This document shows positions 1-7,299 of a stretch of DNA of 7,455 bases, piece by piece. The notes beneath the pieces were generated by a model. It was not told the DNA's origin. It did no database searches and saw nothing but the letters and a program-made list of their open reading frames with translations. How positions within the stretch are numbered: the first letter of the stretch is position 1; each line of letters begins with the position of its first letter. Made by a program: the position numbers and the translations under genes. The DNA is from an uncultured Veillonella sp. GTDB lineage: Bacteria > Bacillota > Negativicutes > Veillonellales > Veillonellaceae. Location: NCBI GenBank assembly GCA_900552445.1, contig URZS01000044.1, forward strand, positions 1-7,455, read 5' to 3'.

Positions 1-2052
1 TTCGTTTGCCTCTTGTGCATAGCTAGCGACTTGCGAAGAGGACGAATTTGTTAAGTCCATCTGTGTCGGTTGTGCCCCAGATGTTGTATGTACATCCACC
101 ATTGGCTCTTGTGGTCGTTGCGGCGCTTTTACTTGGTGTTGCGTCGTACTGCCAGAGGCCTTTTTATAGTCTTTGTAAACTTGTGTGAGAGCATCAACAA
201 TTTCTACATGTACCGGATAGCCTAGTGTATAGGTGAAAGCATCTGCCGCTTCTGCTAAGTTTACTTCGTTGGTCATTACATTGAGGTGCAATGTATTTTT
301 GAAGGCCATAACCGCCTTGCTTTGATCTACGTATACAAGCTGACCTTGGCCAATTACGGTAGAGGTCATATTGCGATTGCTGTCCTTCAAGTATTTAATG
401 ACATTGGACTGTACATTGCGATACTCTTGGGCCGACAAGATTTGATCACTAATAATAGCCTGCGTACTAATACCTTTTTTACTGCGACCTTTAGATGAAT
501 TGCTAGCAGATCGTTGTGGCCCGCCCCCAGTACTTGGTGGTGGCGCCATCCCAACACCGCCCATCGGCGGAGGAGCCATGCCCACTCCATTCATAGGAGG
601 AGGTGTGCTACCAGGCGCTCCCAGCGGTGGAGGTGTCAAGCCTACATTTGTAGGCGGTGGTGTCATGCCTACATTAGTAGGCGGTGGCATCATTCCTACC
701 CCACTTGGAGGTGGTACTGTACCAACAGTAGCATTTTGATCACTACTCATGGGAGCACTCTGTACAGTAGCTTTATGATCTACAGAAACAAAGCTATTAG
801 CATAACCACCTGACGGGCCAAAGGAATTGTCACCGTAAGCAGGTGCAGATGCTGCAGCTGGACCTCGTTGTTCTAATTGAGCCATACGGTTCAATAAATC
901 GTTCCGTTCGGACCGTTCTGCCGTTTCCAATGCATATACACGGTCTTCTAAGCTTTCATCAACAGAGCCTAATTTAGCACATAAAACGAGTAATCCCATT
1001 TCGATGATAGTTCGTGGATTATCCACTTGTTTTGCATCATTCATGATGGATTGTGCACTGCGCACATACTGATTAAGCTCATTAAAATCGATGCTTTCAG
1101 CTTGAGCTAGGAATTCAGCCTTAAAGGCATCGTATACCTTGAGCTCGTCCGCATCAGGTGCTACCTTGCCTACAAGCAAGGCCCGCACGTGCTGGATGAG
1201 GGCTTCCATAATCTGCGTCGCATCACGACCTTCTGCTAAGGCATCGTGGATATAGGACAACAACTTAGGTCCATCCCCGTTGCGCAACGCATCAAGGAAA
1301 TGAATAATCCATTCCTTGCTAACAAGACCGATCAGTTCCTCTACGACTTGCGGCGTAATAGTACCTGTTGCCATACCGGCACATTGGTCTAAGATACTCA
1401 AGGCATCGCGCAAACCGCCGTCCGCATGAACAGCGATGAGCTGTGCTGCTGCAGGATCTAAGCCAAAACCTTCCTTTTCCGCTACATAGGATAAACGCTG
1501 TGCGATATCATCAGACGTAATGCGTCTGAAGGTATAGCGCTGACAACGAGACACGATAGTAACAGGCAATTTTTCAATTTCTGTAGTAGCGAAGATAAAC
1601 ATAACGTGAGCTGGTGGCTCTTCGATAGTTTTTAAAAGCGCATTCCACGCTTCGGTCGTAAGCATGTGGGCTTCGTCGATGATGAATACCTTTTTACGGC
1701 CTTCAACAGGCATGAATTTGACGCTTTCACGAAGGGCACGCACCTCATCGATACCACGATTAGATGCAGCGTCGATTTCAAGAACATCCATAGACTGACC
1801 GCTCAAAATCGATTTACAAGCGCTACATTCGTTACAAGGATGATCCGTTGGCCCATGCTCGCAGTTGATAGCGCGCGCAAAAATCTTGGCCATACTCGTC
1901 TTACCAGTCCCTCGCGGACCGGCAAACAAATACGCATGAGCTACCTTATCCTCGCGGATAGCACGCATCAACGTATCCGATACCTGATGCTGACCAACCA
2001 CATCGGTAAACGTCTGCGGACGGTACTTACGATATAACGCAATATATGCCAT
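1..2052 (-). CDS. dnaX: DNA polymerase III subunit gamma/tau (clamp loader ATPase), 3' end beyond the window
   Basis: This is the ATPase of the clamp loader, which opens and loads the sliding clamp on primed DNA; the tau form also tethers the polymerase. The frame is open for 684 codons from the ATG at 2052 to the left edge, with no stop, so the C-terminus is missing. AAGGGGG lies 7 nt before the ATG. Visible motifs are Walker A GPRGTGKT (45-52), zinc cysteines C64, C73, C76 and C79, Walker B VFIIDEAH (122-129), the SRC motif with arginine finger R169, and sensor 2 GGLRDA (R215). These positions match my memory of E. coli DnaX. The clamp-loader helical domain follows to about 365, then a short coiled-coil-like stretch (365-395), a low-complexity linker with seven PPP triplets (445-510), an A6 tract at K525-K526, a folded C-terminal domain (about 540-620) and a polar tail. 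At 684 residues or more it exceeds the roughly 560 aa of Bacillus DnaX, mainly through linker and tail. The family call is secure; the domain ends are estimates. Confidence 0.97.
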   Translation of the reverse strand, partial: MAYIALYRKYRPQTFTDVVGQHQVSDTLMRAIREDKVAHAYLFAGPRGTGKTSMAKIFARAINCEHGPTDHPCNECSACKSILSGQSMDVLEIDAASNRGIDEVRALRESVKFMPVEGRKKVFIIDEAHMLTTEAWNALLKTIEEPPAHVMFIFATTEIEKLPVTIVSRCQRYTFRRITSDDIAQRLSYVAEKEGFGLDPAAAQLIAVHADGGLRDALSILDQCAGMATGTITPQVVEELIGLVSKEWIIHFLDALRNGDGPKLLSYIHDALAEGRDATQIMEALIQHVRALLVGKVAPDADELKVYDAFKAEFLAQAESIDFNELNQYVRSAQSIMNDAKQVDNPRTIIEMGLLVLCAKLGSVDESLEDRVYALETAERSERNDLLNRMAQLEQRGPAAASAPAYGDNSFGPSGGYANSFVSVDHKATVQSAPMSSDQNATVGTVPPPSGVGMMPPPTNVGMTPPPTNVGLTPPPLGAPGSTPPPMNGVGMAPPPMGGVGMAPPPSTGGGPQRSASNSSKGRSKKGISTQAIISDQILSAQEYRNVQSNVIKYLKDSNRNMTSTVIGQGQLVYVDQSKAVMAFKNTLHLNVMTNEVNLAEAADAFTYTLGYPVHVEIVDALTQVYKDYKKASGSTTQHQVKAPQRPQEPMVDVHTTSGAQPTQMDLTNSSSSQVASYAQEANE
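471..485 (-). promoter_or_regulatory. Possible -1 frameshift or slippage site in dnaX (A6 tract)
   Basis: Codons 524-527 read AGT AAA AAA GGT. A -1 shift on the six adenines gives AGG TAT TAG, so the product would end two codons later, right after the proline-rich linker and before the C-terminal domain. This is the logic of E. coli dnaX, where a shift on A-AAA-AAG makes gamma. The tract here is preceded by T and followed by GG, so it is not the classic heptamer, and I see no strong downstream hairpin. It is shorter than the A9 used for transcriptional slippage in Thermus. AAAGG about 8 nt upstream could act as an internal Shine-Dalgarno stimulator. This is a weak but testable site. Confidence 0.3.
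513..719 (-). repeat. Degenerate tandem repeat encoding a PPP/GVGM linker inside dnaX
   Basis: About 200 bp of in-frame degenerate repeats, unit about 24-27 bp, encode seven PPP triplets separated by short glycine/methionine-rich spacers of the type PPPTNVGMT or PPPMGGVGMA (DnaX residues about 445-511). The plus strand shows the matching recurrent GGCGGTGG and GGAGGTGG motifs. The stretch lies between the clamp-loader core and the C-terminal domain, so it is probably a flexible, extended linker. PPP motifs generally need elongation factor P for efficient translation. Such repeats often vary in copy number between strains, which is inference here. Confidence 0.85.
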
Positions 2053-2088
2053 TGGAACACCCCCTTTTTCCGAAAATTACAATACTTT

Positions 2089-2097
2089 ATTATACCA
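2089..2097 (-). promoter_or_regulatory. Extended -10 promoter of dnaX
   Basis: The minus strand reads TGGTATAAT, a consensus TG-N-TATAAT extended -10 element, with no good -35 at 16-18 bp. The expected start of transcription is near 2082, giving a leader of about 30 nt before the ATG at 2052. It lies downstream of the SRP RNA terminator, so dnaX can be transcribed separately from ffs. A weaker alternative is TTGATA (2162-2167) with TATAAA (2141-2146), but its 15-bp spacing is short. Confidence 0.6.
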
Positions 2098-2175
2098 TAT
2101 TCACGGAAATCTTACTCATTTTATAAAATTCTATCATTAATTTATACGACCCATTTCCCTCTATCAATTAGACAT

Positions 2176-2199
2176 AAAAAAAGCGGCCCCTCAGGCCGC
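2176..2199 (-). terminator. Intrinsic terminator of the SRP RNA gene
   Basis: On the minus strand a perfect 6-bp stem, GCGGCC/GGCCGC (2183-2188 with 2194-2199), with a 5-nt loop is followed directly by seven T residues (2176-2182). It starts one base after the closing helix of the SRP RNA, so transcription should end just past the mature 3' end, before the dnaX promoter. Confidence 0.92.
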
Positions 2200-2200
2200 C

Positions 2201-2341
2201 TTGCAATATTCGATCACGACAGCCCCCGGGTTCCCCGTGGCACATGAAGGTTACCGCTTAGTGCTGCTACCTCTCAGTCCTGACACGATTCACAGGCCCC
2301 CATTGCACGGGCCCGAGAACTGCCATGATCCAATATTGCAA
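2201..2341 (-). ncRNA. ffs: Signal recognition particle RNA (4.5S-like, small bacterial type)
   Basis: This is the RNA core of the signal recognition particle. It binds the Ffh M domain and works with FtsY in co-translational targeting of membrane proteins. The apex (2261-2286) has the invariant domain IV layout: CAGG on one side of the symmetric loop, helix ACU/GGU capped by the GNRA tetraloop GAGA (2272-2275), AGCA on the other side, then GUGU/GCAC. The two ends pair perfectly over 10 bp (TTGCAATATT with AATATTGCAA), then GATCA with TGATC, giving one long rod of about 141 nt. There is no room for an Alu domain (helices 2-4) as in the roughly 270-nt Bacillus scRNA. The 5' end is set from the helix and lies 8 nt beyond the -10 box. 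The dnaX neighbour supports the call. Confidence 0.95.
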
Positions 2342-2348
2342 TACAAAT

Positions 2349-2377
2349 ATTATACATGAAAATACCTCTATAGTCAA
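2349..2377 (-). promoter_or_regulatory. Strong sigma-70-type promoter of ffs
   Basis: The minus strand has TTGACT (2372-2377), a 17-bp spacer and TATAAT (2349-2354), differing from consensus at one base. The predicted start near 2341-2342 matches the 5' end of the SRP RNA closing helix. The -35 box overlaps the loop and one arm of the gltB terminator hairpin. Confidence 0.88.
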
Positions 2378-2393
2378 AGCTATAGAGGTATTT
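2359..2393 (-). terminator. Terminator hairpin of gltB
   Basis: A perfect 14-bp inverted repeat (2360-2373 with 2380-2393) encloses a 6-nt loop, and lies 39 nt after the gltB stop codon. On the minus strand it ends in TTTT then CATG, so the U-tract is short and partly inside the stem. The A/T-rich stem also makes termination less certain than at the ffs terminator. The hairpin is nearly symmetric and could work on either strand, but no plus-strand gene is seen here. Confidence 0.72.
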
Positions 2394-2432
2394 CACATAT
2401 CTTATCTAAAGAATATTCAGTTAGATTAGAAA

Positions 2433-5400
2433 TTATTTTGCATATTTTTCTTTAAATGCAGCTAATTGTGCTTCTTCTAAGGATAATCCTTGTGCTTTGA
2501 AGCGTTCAATAGCATCATGCATTTCTTCATATGCTACAGGTACAACTTTTGTAAATCTATTTACAAAGTTATTCCAGTTTTCTAGGATGTGACGGCCTTT
2601 AGCGGAGTTAGTATGCAATACGTGTTGTTCTACTAATTCTTTAATGCGTTTAAGATCAGCTTCAGTGTTAGCAGGACGTAATTCTACGAGGCCTGTATTT
2701 ACATAACGTTCATCACAATCGAGGATGTACGCATAGCCACCGGACATACCTGCCGCGAAGTTACGGCCGATTTTACCGAGTACAAGAACTTCGCCACCTG
2801 TCATGTATTCACAACCATGATCGCCTACACCTTCAACAACAGCAGTAATACCACTATTACGAACGGCGAAACGTTCACCAGCTACACCGTTGATGTAGGA
2901 TGTACCAGAAGTAGCGCCATAGAAGGCAACGTTACCGATAAGGATATTTTCGTCAGCTTCAAAGATAGAATCTTTAGGAGGATATACAGTGATAGTACCA
3001 CCGGATAAGCCTTTACCGAGGTAATCATTCGCATCCCCTTCTAATTCCAAAGTCATACCTTTAGGAATGAAAGCACCGAAGGATTGGCCTGCAGAGCCTT
3101 CAAAGTTCAACTTGATTGTATTATCAGGCAAGCCGCTTTCACCATAACGACGAGTCACCTCAGAGCCAACCAAGGTACCTACAACACGGTTAATGTTTGT
3201 GATAGCCAATTTAGCACGAATAGGTTTTTGGTCCTCAATAGCAGGACGGCACATACGCAAGAGCTTGGACATATCCAATGTGCGTTCCAATTCGTGATCT
3301 TGGTCAACAGTGTGCATATGACCTACAGAGGAATCGATGTATGGACGGAACAAAACACGTTTAAGGTCAACACGAGACAATTTGAAGTTATCGTCTTGAG
3401 ATTTTTGACGAACGAGGTCGATACGGCCAACGAGTTCAGCTACAGAGCGAATACCTAAGCGAGCCATGATTTCGCGCAATTCGCGAGCGATGAAGATCAT
3501 CAAGTTTTCTACATACTCAGGTTTACCTGTGAAGCGAGCACGTAATTTTTCATCTTGTGTAGCTACGCCGTAAGGACATGTGTTGAGATTACATACACGA
3601 GCCATTTTACAGCCTACTGCAACGAGTGGCAATGTACCGAAGCCGAACAGCTCAGCACCTAGCATAGCTGCTACTGCTACGTCGAAACCGGTCATCAACT
3701 TGGAGTCTACTTCTAATTGAACGCGGTCACGCAATCTGTTGAGCATCAATGTTTGATGCGTTTCGGACAAACCTAATTCCCAAGGTACACCAGCGTGTTT
3801 TACAGACGTACGGCCTGCCGCACCTGTACCACCGTCGTAACCAGAGATTAAGATATTGTCTGCTTTTGCTTTCGCCACACCGGCAGCGATAGTACCAACG
3901 CCTGCTTCAGATGTTAATTTAACGGAAATACGTGCATCTTTGTTGATGCATTTCAAATCGTAAATCAACTCAGCCAAATCTTCGATGGAGTAAATATCGT
4001 GATGCGGTGGTGGAGATACGAGCTCAACCCCAGGAGTCGAGTGACGTGCTTTGGCAATTTCAGGGTACACCTTTTTACCTGGCAATTGACCACCTTCACC
4101 TGGTTTAGCACCTTGAGCACATTTAATTTGTAATTCTTTTGCGTGGATGAGGTAGTTCGCAGTTACACCAAAACGACCAGAGGCGATCTGTTTTACTTCC
4201 GAGTTTAGGCTATCGCCGTTTGGCAATGGTTTGAAGCGAGCTACATCTTCGCCACCTTCACCAGAGTTAGATGTAGAGCCAAGGCGGTTCATAGCGATAG
4301 CAATCGCTTCATGCGCCTCTTTACTGATGGCACCATAACTCATAGCACCCGCTTTAAAGCGTTTTACGATAGATTCTTCAGACTCAACCTCTTCAATTGG
4401 AATACCGCCACCTACTGGGTAGTTCAATTCCATCAAGGAGCGCAATGTAACGTGGTAATCATTGCGAATTGCTTTAGAATACTCTTTATATTTAGCATAG
4501 TCGCCATTGATAAGGGATTCTTGTAAAAGATCGATAGTCTTAGGGTTAAACAAATGCTCTTCCCCGTCTTTTACAGGACCATACCAACCGCCTGGTTCGA
4601 GTACAGTTTCGTCGGATTTGAAAGCACGTTCATAACGAGCTAATGCTTCGTGTGCTACACCACCAAGACCGATACCACCGATACGTGTTGGGGTATTTAC
4701 GAAGAACTTGTTGATGAAGTTAGTATTCAAGCCCAAAGCTTCAAAGATTTGTGCGCCATGGTAGGAGCGAACTGTGGAAATACCCATTTTGGACATAACC
4801 TTCATGATGCCCCCTACAGCTGCTTTGATGTAGTTCTTTTCTGCTTCTTCAGCCGTAATATCCCCAAGGCGTTTACGAGCTTGTAAATCGCGTACTGTTT
4901 CAAGTGCTAAGTATGGGTTGATAGCTGTTACACCATAACCAATTAATGTACAGAAGTGATGAACTTCGCGTGGCTCACCAGATTCGAGAATAAGACCGAT
5001 TTCTGTGCGCAACACTTTATTGATCAAGTGATTATGAACAGCCGCTACAGCCAACAATGCTGGAATTGGTGCATGATTTTCATCGACGCCACGGTCGGAT
5101 AAAATCAATACATTTTGTTCTGTACGTGCTGCTTCTTCTGCTTTTTCACACAATTCATTTAACGCATCGCGCAAGCCTTCAGCACCCTTAGTTGGGTCGA
5201 AGAGGATTGGCAGTGTAACGGATTTCATGCGACGGCAATCAAGAGCCTTGATGGACGCCAACTCTTGGTTTGTAAGAATTGGTGTACGCATGGATAACGC
5301 ATAAGTACCAGCTTTGTTTGGATCTGTTAAGTTACCAGAGTTACCAAGCATAACACGCGTAGATGTAACCATTTCCTCACGGATGGAGTCGATTGGAGGA

Positions 5401-7019
5401 TTTGTTACTTGGGCGAACATTTGCTTGAAGTAGCTATATAACAATTGTGGTTTATCGGACAAGATAGCAAGTGGAGCATCGGCACCCATAGCGCCTACAG
5501 GATCTTTACCATCCTTTGCCATAGGTACAATCATACGTACAAGATCTTCTTGAGTATAACCAAAGGCTTGTTGATGTTTGAATAAGTCTTCTACTTTTGG
5601 AATGTCACTTTCATCAGCTTGCGTAATTTCAGACAAGTGAATAACGTGCTCTTTTACCCATTCATCATATGGCAAGTCAGTGGCAACGCGTTGTTTGATT
5701 TCTTCGTCAGAAATAATGCGTTGTTCCTCTGTATCGATGAGTAGCATTTTACCTGGTTCTAGACGACCTTTAGCGCGAATGTTTTCAGCATTTTCGTTTA
5801 CTACACCCACCTCAGAGGCCATGATAACGCGGTCATCAGTCGTTACATAATAACGAGCAGGACGCAAACCATTACGGTCAAGTACGCCACCGATAACAGT
5901 ACCATCAGTGAAGCCCATAGCAGCAGGGCCATCCCATGGTTCCATCATGAAGCTATTGAACTCGTAGAAGTCATGTTTTTCTTGGCTCATGAGATTGTTG
6001 CGTTCCCAAGGCTCAGGAATCATCATCATAATCGCATGAGGCAAGGAACGACCTGTCATGTGCAAGAATTCCAAAGTGTTGTCGAACATAGCGGAGTCAG
6101 AACCGCTGTCATCTACTACAGGGAATACCTTTTTAATATCTGGGAATAATGGAGATTCTGCTTTACCTTCACGAGCATTGATCCAGTTTACATTACCGCG
6201 GATAGTGTTGATTTCACCATTATGCACTAAGAAACGGTTAGGATGCGCCCGAGCCCAGCTTGGGAATGTATTCGTACTGAAACGGGAGTGAACCATAGCC
6301 AATGCAGATGTAAAGTCAAGGTCGCTCAAATCAAGGTAGAAGTCACGCAATTGACCAGGTGTTAACATACCTTTATATACGATTGTTTTAGAGGACAAAG
6401 ATGCAATATAGAAGTCGCTAGATAATTCCTTGCTCAACGGAATAATGCGTTTTTCCGCCAATTTACGGATGATGTACAATTTACGTTCGAATTCTTTATT
6501 ATTCGTTACATCTGGACCTTTACCGATGAGGATTTGAATCATCCAAGGACGAATGGCAGCCGCCTCTTGACCAACCTTTGTACCATCAACTGGTACTTCA
6601 CGCCAGCCGAGAACAACTTGGCCTTCTTCGCGAACAACCTCTTCAAAAATGCGTTTTTGCTCGTTACGGAGGCTTTCATATTTATGGGCAAAGACCATAC
6701 CTACGCCGTAATCACCTGCGGAAGGCAAGTTGATACCAAGCACTTCGCATTCGCGTTTAAAGAACTCATGTGGAATTTGTACCAAAATACCGGCACCATC
6801 CCCTGTATCCTTATCGGCACCTGCACCACCGCGGTGCTCAAGGCGCTCTAAAATACGCAAACCATCATCGATAATATCATGGGATTTTTTACCTTTAATA
6901 TTAACGACAAAGCCCATGCCGCACGCATCCTTTTCAAATTGGCTGCTGTACATACCATTGGCTTCGAGTCTAGCTTGATCTAGACGTTGTTGCTCAATTG
7001 TGCTCTGATTCATATCCAT
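2433..7019 (-). CDS. gltB: Glutamate synthase (GOGAT) large (alpha) subunit
   Basis: The enzyme hydrolyses glutamine, channels the ammonia to 2-oxoglutarate and makes glutamate in the cytosol. It is 1528 aa, normal for the family (about 1500). Domains in order: a short propeptide ending before C33 of CGMGF, the N-terminal nucleophile; a class II amidotransferase domain to about 430 with HSRFSTN and HNGEIN (N267); a central domain about 475-770; the FMN/2-oxoglutarate synthase domain about 800-1190 with GEGGED (920-925) and PGEGGQLPG (973-981); the 3Fe-4S ligands C1137, C1143 and C1148 (C-X5-C-X4-C); and a C-terminal GXGXG beta-helix domain with GDANDYLGKGLSGG. Only 17 residues separate GEGGED from KQIASG, leaving no room for the ferredoxin loop of plant and cyanobacterial enzymes. 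An NAD(P)H type needing GltD is therefore likelier, but gltD is not adjacent downstream. The ATG at 7019 was chosen because AAGGAG lies 8 nt upstream. Confidence 0.97.
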   Translation of the reverse strand: MDMNQSTIEQQRLDQARLEANGMYSSQFEKDACGMGFVVNIKGKKSHDIIDDGLRILERLEHRGGAGADKDTGDGAGILVQIPHEFFKRECEVLGINLPSAGDYGVGMVFAHKYESLRNEQKRIFEEVVREEGQVVLGWREVPVDGTKVGQEAAAIRPWMIQILIGKGPDVTNNKEFERKLYIIRKLAEKRIIPLSKELSSDFYIASLSSKTIVYKGMLTPGQLRDFYLDLSDLDFTSALAMVHSRFSTNTFPSWARAHPNRFLVHNGEINTIRGNVNWINAREGKAESPLFPDIKKVFPVVDDSGSDSAMFDNTLEFLHMTGRSLPHAIMMMIPEPWERNNLMSQEKHDFYEFNSFMMEPWDGPAAMGFTDGTVIGGVLDRNGLRPARYYVTTDDRVIMASEVGVVNENAENIRAKGRLEPGKMLLIDTEEQRIISDEEIKQRVATDLPYDEWVKEHVIHLSEITQADESDIPKVEDLFKHQQAFGYTQEDLVRMIVPMAKDGKDPVGAMGADAPLAILSDKPQLLYSYFKQMFAQVTNPPIDSIREEMVTSTRVMLGNSGNLTDPNKAGTYALSMRTPILTNQELASIKALDCRRMKSVTLPILFDPTKGAEGLRDALNELCEKAEEAARTEQNVLILSDRGVDENHAPIPALLAVAAVHNHLINKVLRTEIGLILESGEPREVHHFCTLIGYGVTAINPYLALETVRDLQARKRLGDITAEEAEKNYIKAAVGGIMKVMSKMGISTVRSYHGAQIFEALGLNTNFINKFFVNTPTRIGGIGLGGVAHEALARYERAFKSDETVLEPGGWYGPVKDGEEHLFNPKTIDLLQESLINGDYAKYKEYSKAIRNDYHVTLRSLMELNYPVGGGIPIEEVESEESIVKRFKAGAMSYGAISKEAHEAIAIAMNRLGSTSNSGEGGEDVARFKPLPNGDSLNSEVKQIASGRFGVTANYLIHAKELQIKCAQGAKPGEGGQLPGKKVYPEIAKARHSTPGVELVSPPPHHDIYSIEDLAELIYDLKCINKDARISVKLTSEAGVGTIAAGVAKAKADNILISGYDGGTGAAGRTSVKHAGVPWELGLSETHQTLMLNRLRDRVQLEVDSKLMTGFDVAVAAMLGAELFGFGTLPLVAVGCKMARVCNLNTCPYGVATQDEKLRARFTGKPEYVENLMIFIARELREIMARLGIRSVAELVGRIDLVRQKSQDDNFKLSRVDLKRVLFRPYIDSSVGHMHTVDQDHELERTLDMSKLLRMCRPAIEDQKPIRAKLAITNINRVVGTLVGSEVTRRYGESGLPDNTIKLNFEGSAGQSFGAFIPKGMTLELEGDANDYLGKGLSGGTITVYPPKDSIFEADENILIGNVAFYGATSGTSYINGVAGERFAVRNSGITAVVEGVGDHGCEYMTGGEVLVLGKIGRNFAAGMSGGYAYILDCDERYVNTGLVELRPANTEADLKRIKELVEQHVLHTNSAKGRHILENWNNFVNRFTKVVPVAYEEMHDAIERFKAQGLSLEEAQLAAFKEKYAK

Positions 7020-7027
7020 AACGTGCA

Positions 7028-7033
7028 CTCCTT
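7028..7033 (-). promoter_or_regulatory. Ribosome binding site that fixes the gltB start
   Basis: The minus strand carries AAGGAG, ending 8 nt before the ATG at 7019. A GTG at 7028 extends the frame by three codons, but its first G is the last base of this Shine-Dalgarno sequence and nothing suitable lies before it. The ATG giving MDMNQS is therefore preferred. A second ATG two codons on (7013) is possible, with a 14-nt gap. Confidence 0.85.
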
Positions 7034-7050
7034 CATATCACTTGATCATC

Positions 7051-7084
7051 CCAAGCGCTGCGGCATCGTTCCGTTCGGGCTTGG
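7051..7084 (-). promoter_or_regulatory. Small hairpin in the gltB 5' leader
   Basis: CCAAGC and GCTTGG (7079-7084 and 7051-7056) can pair as a 6-bp stem, with an inner CGG/CCG mini-stem, 17 nt upstream of the Shine-Dalgarno sequence. This island is clearly more G+C-rich than the flanking A/T-rich DNA. It may shape or protect the leader. I do not recognise it as a known riboswitch. Confidence 0.4.
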
Positions 7085-7088
7085 TGAA

Positions 7089-7117
7089 AGTATAACTAAC
7101 AAACTATTTCATGATAA
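7089..7117 (-). promoter_or_regulatory. Candidate proximal promoter of gltB
   Basis: The minus strand has TTATCA (7112-7117), a 17-bp spacer and TATACT (7089-7094), matching consensus at four and five of six positions. The start would fall near 7082, giving a 5' leader of about 60 nt. It lies downstream of the intrinsic terminator at 7193-7231, so with it gltB would not depend on read-through from the distal promoter. Confidence 0.45.
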
Positions 7118-7192
7118 AATCATAAACTTTATAGTCTATAGAATTTTATGTCTATACACAGTATACTCCTGTCCACTGGGAATTGAAAATAT

Positions 7193-7231
7193 AAAAAAAA
7201 CATAGTCTATAACTTTAAGTCATAGACTATG
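7193..7231 (-). terminator. Strong intrinsic terminator upstream of gltB
   Basis: On the minus strand two 13-nt arms (7219-7231 and 7201-7213), paired at 12 of 13 positions as Watson-Crick pairs plus one non-canonical position, enclose a 5-nt loop. Eight T residues (7193-7200) follow at once. It lies about 174 nt before the gltB start and follows the tandem repeats. It may end a small RNA, end an upstream gene beyond the window, or act as an attenuator of gltB. On the plus strand the hairpin is followed by CATTTTTAT, so weak bidirectional action is possible. Confidence 0.85.
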
Positions 7232-7242
7232 CATTTTTATCA

Positions 7243-7282
7243 CTATTGTTTTTTGTATACAAGAATACACAATCATCAATAG
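7243..7282 (-). other. Imperfect stem-loop between the tandem repeats and the terminator
   Basis: On the minus strand CTATTG (7277-7282) pairs with CAATAG (7243-7248). Inside it UUGUGUA pairs with UAUACAA over 7 bp, including one G-U pair, around a 6-nt loop. Internal loops of about four nucleotides separate the two helices. It fits between the repeats and the terminator without overlapping either. Confidence 0.5.
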
Positions 7283-7299
7283 CTATATTTGTTTATCAT

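Noticed and set aside
387..590. Minus-strand 67-codon open frame overlapping dnaX
   Set aside because: It is a shifted frame of the dnaX linker and C-terminal region, with no ribosome site of its own and no protein-like composition beyond the repeat.
500..813. Plus-strand open frames rich in GGG/PPIGGG or RRR/HS repeats
   Set aside because: They are antisense shadows of the proline-rich dnaX repeat, where stop codons are scarce.
1666..2037. Plus-strand 123-codon open frame
   Set aside because: It is antisense to the dnaX ATPase motifs, which are intact and highly conserved on the minus strand.
2817..6851. Several plus-strand open frames of 60-125 codons inside gltB
   Set aside because: All are antisense to the continuous, conserved gltB frame and resemble no protein family I know.
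7020..7028. GTG at 7028 as the gltB start, giving three more residues
   Set aside because: It overlaps the last G of the AAGGAG Shine-Dalgarno sequence, which is ideally spaced for the ATG at 7019.
7158..7172. ACAG-N7-CTGT dyad upstream of gltB as an operator
   Set aside because: The arms are only 4 bp and occur in a region with many short chance dyads, so this is too weak to annotate.
6987..7205. Plus-strand 72-codon open frame across the gltB start and leader
   Set aside because: It crosses the gltB start, ribosome site and leader hairpin antisense, has no clear Shine-Dalgarno sequence, and has low-complexity composition at its end.
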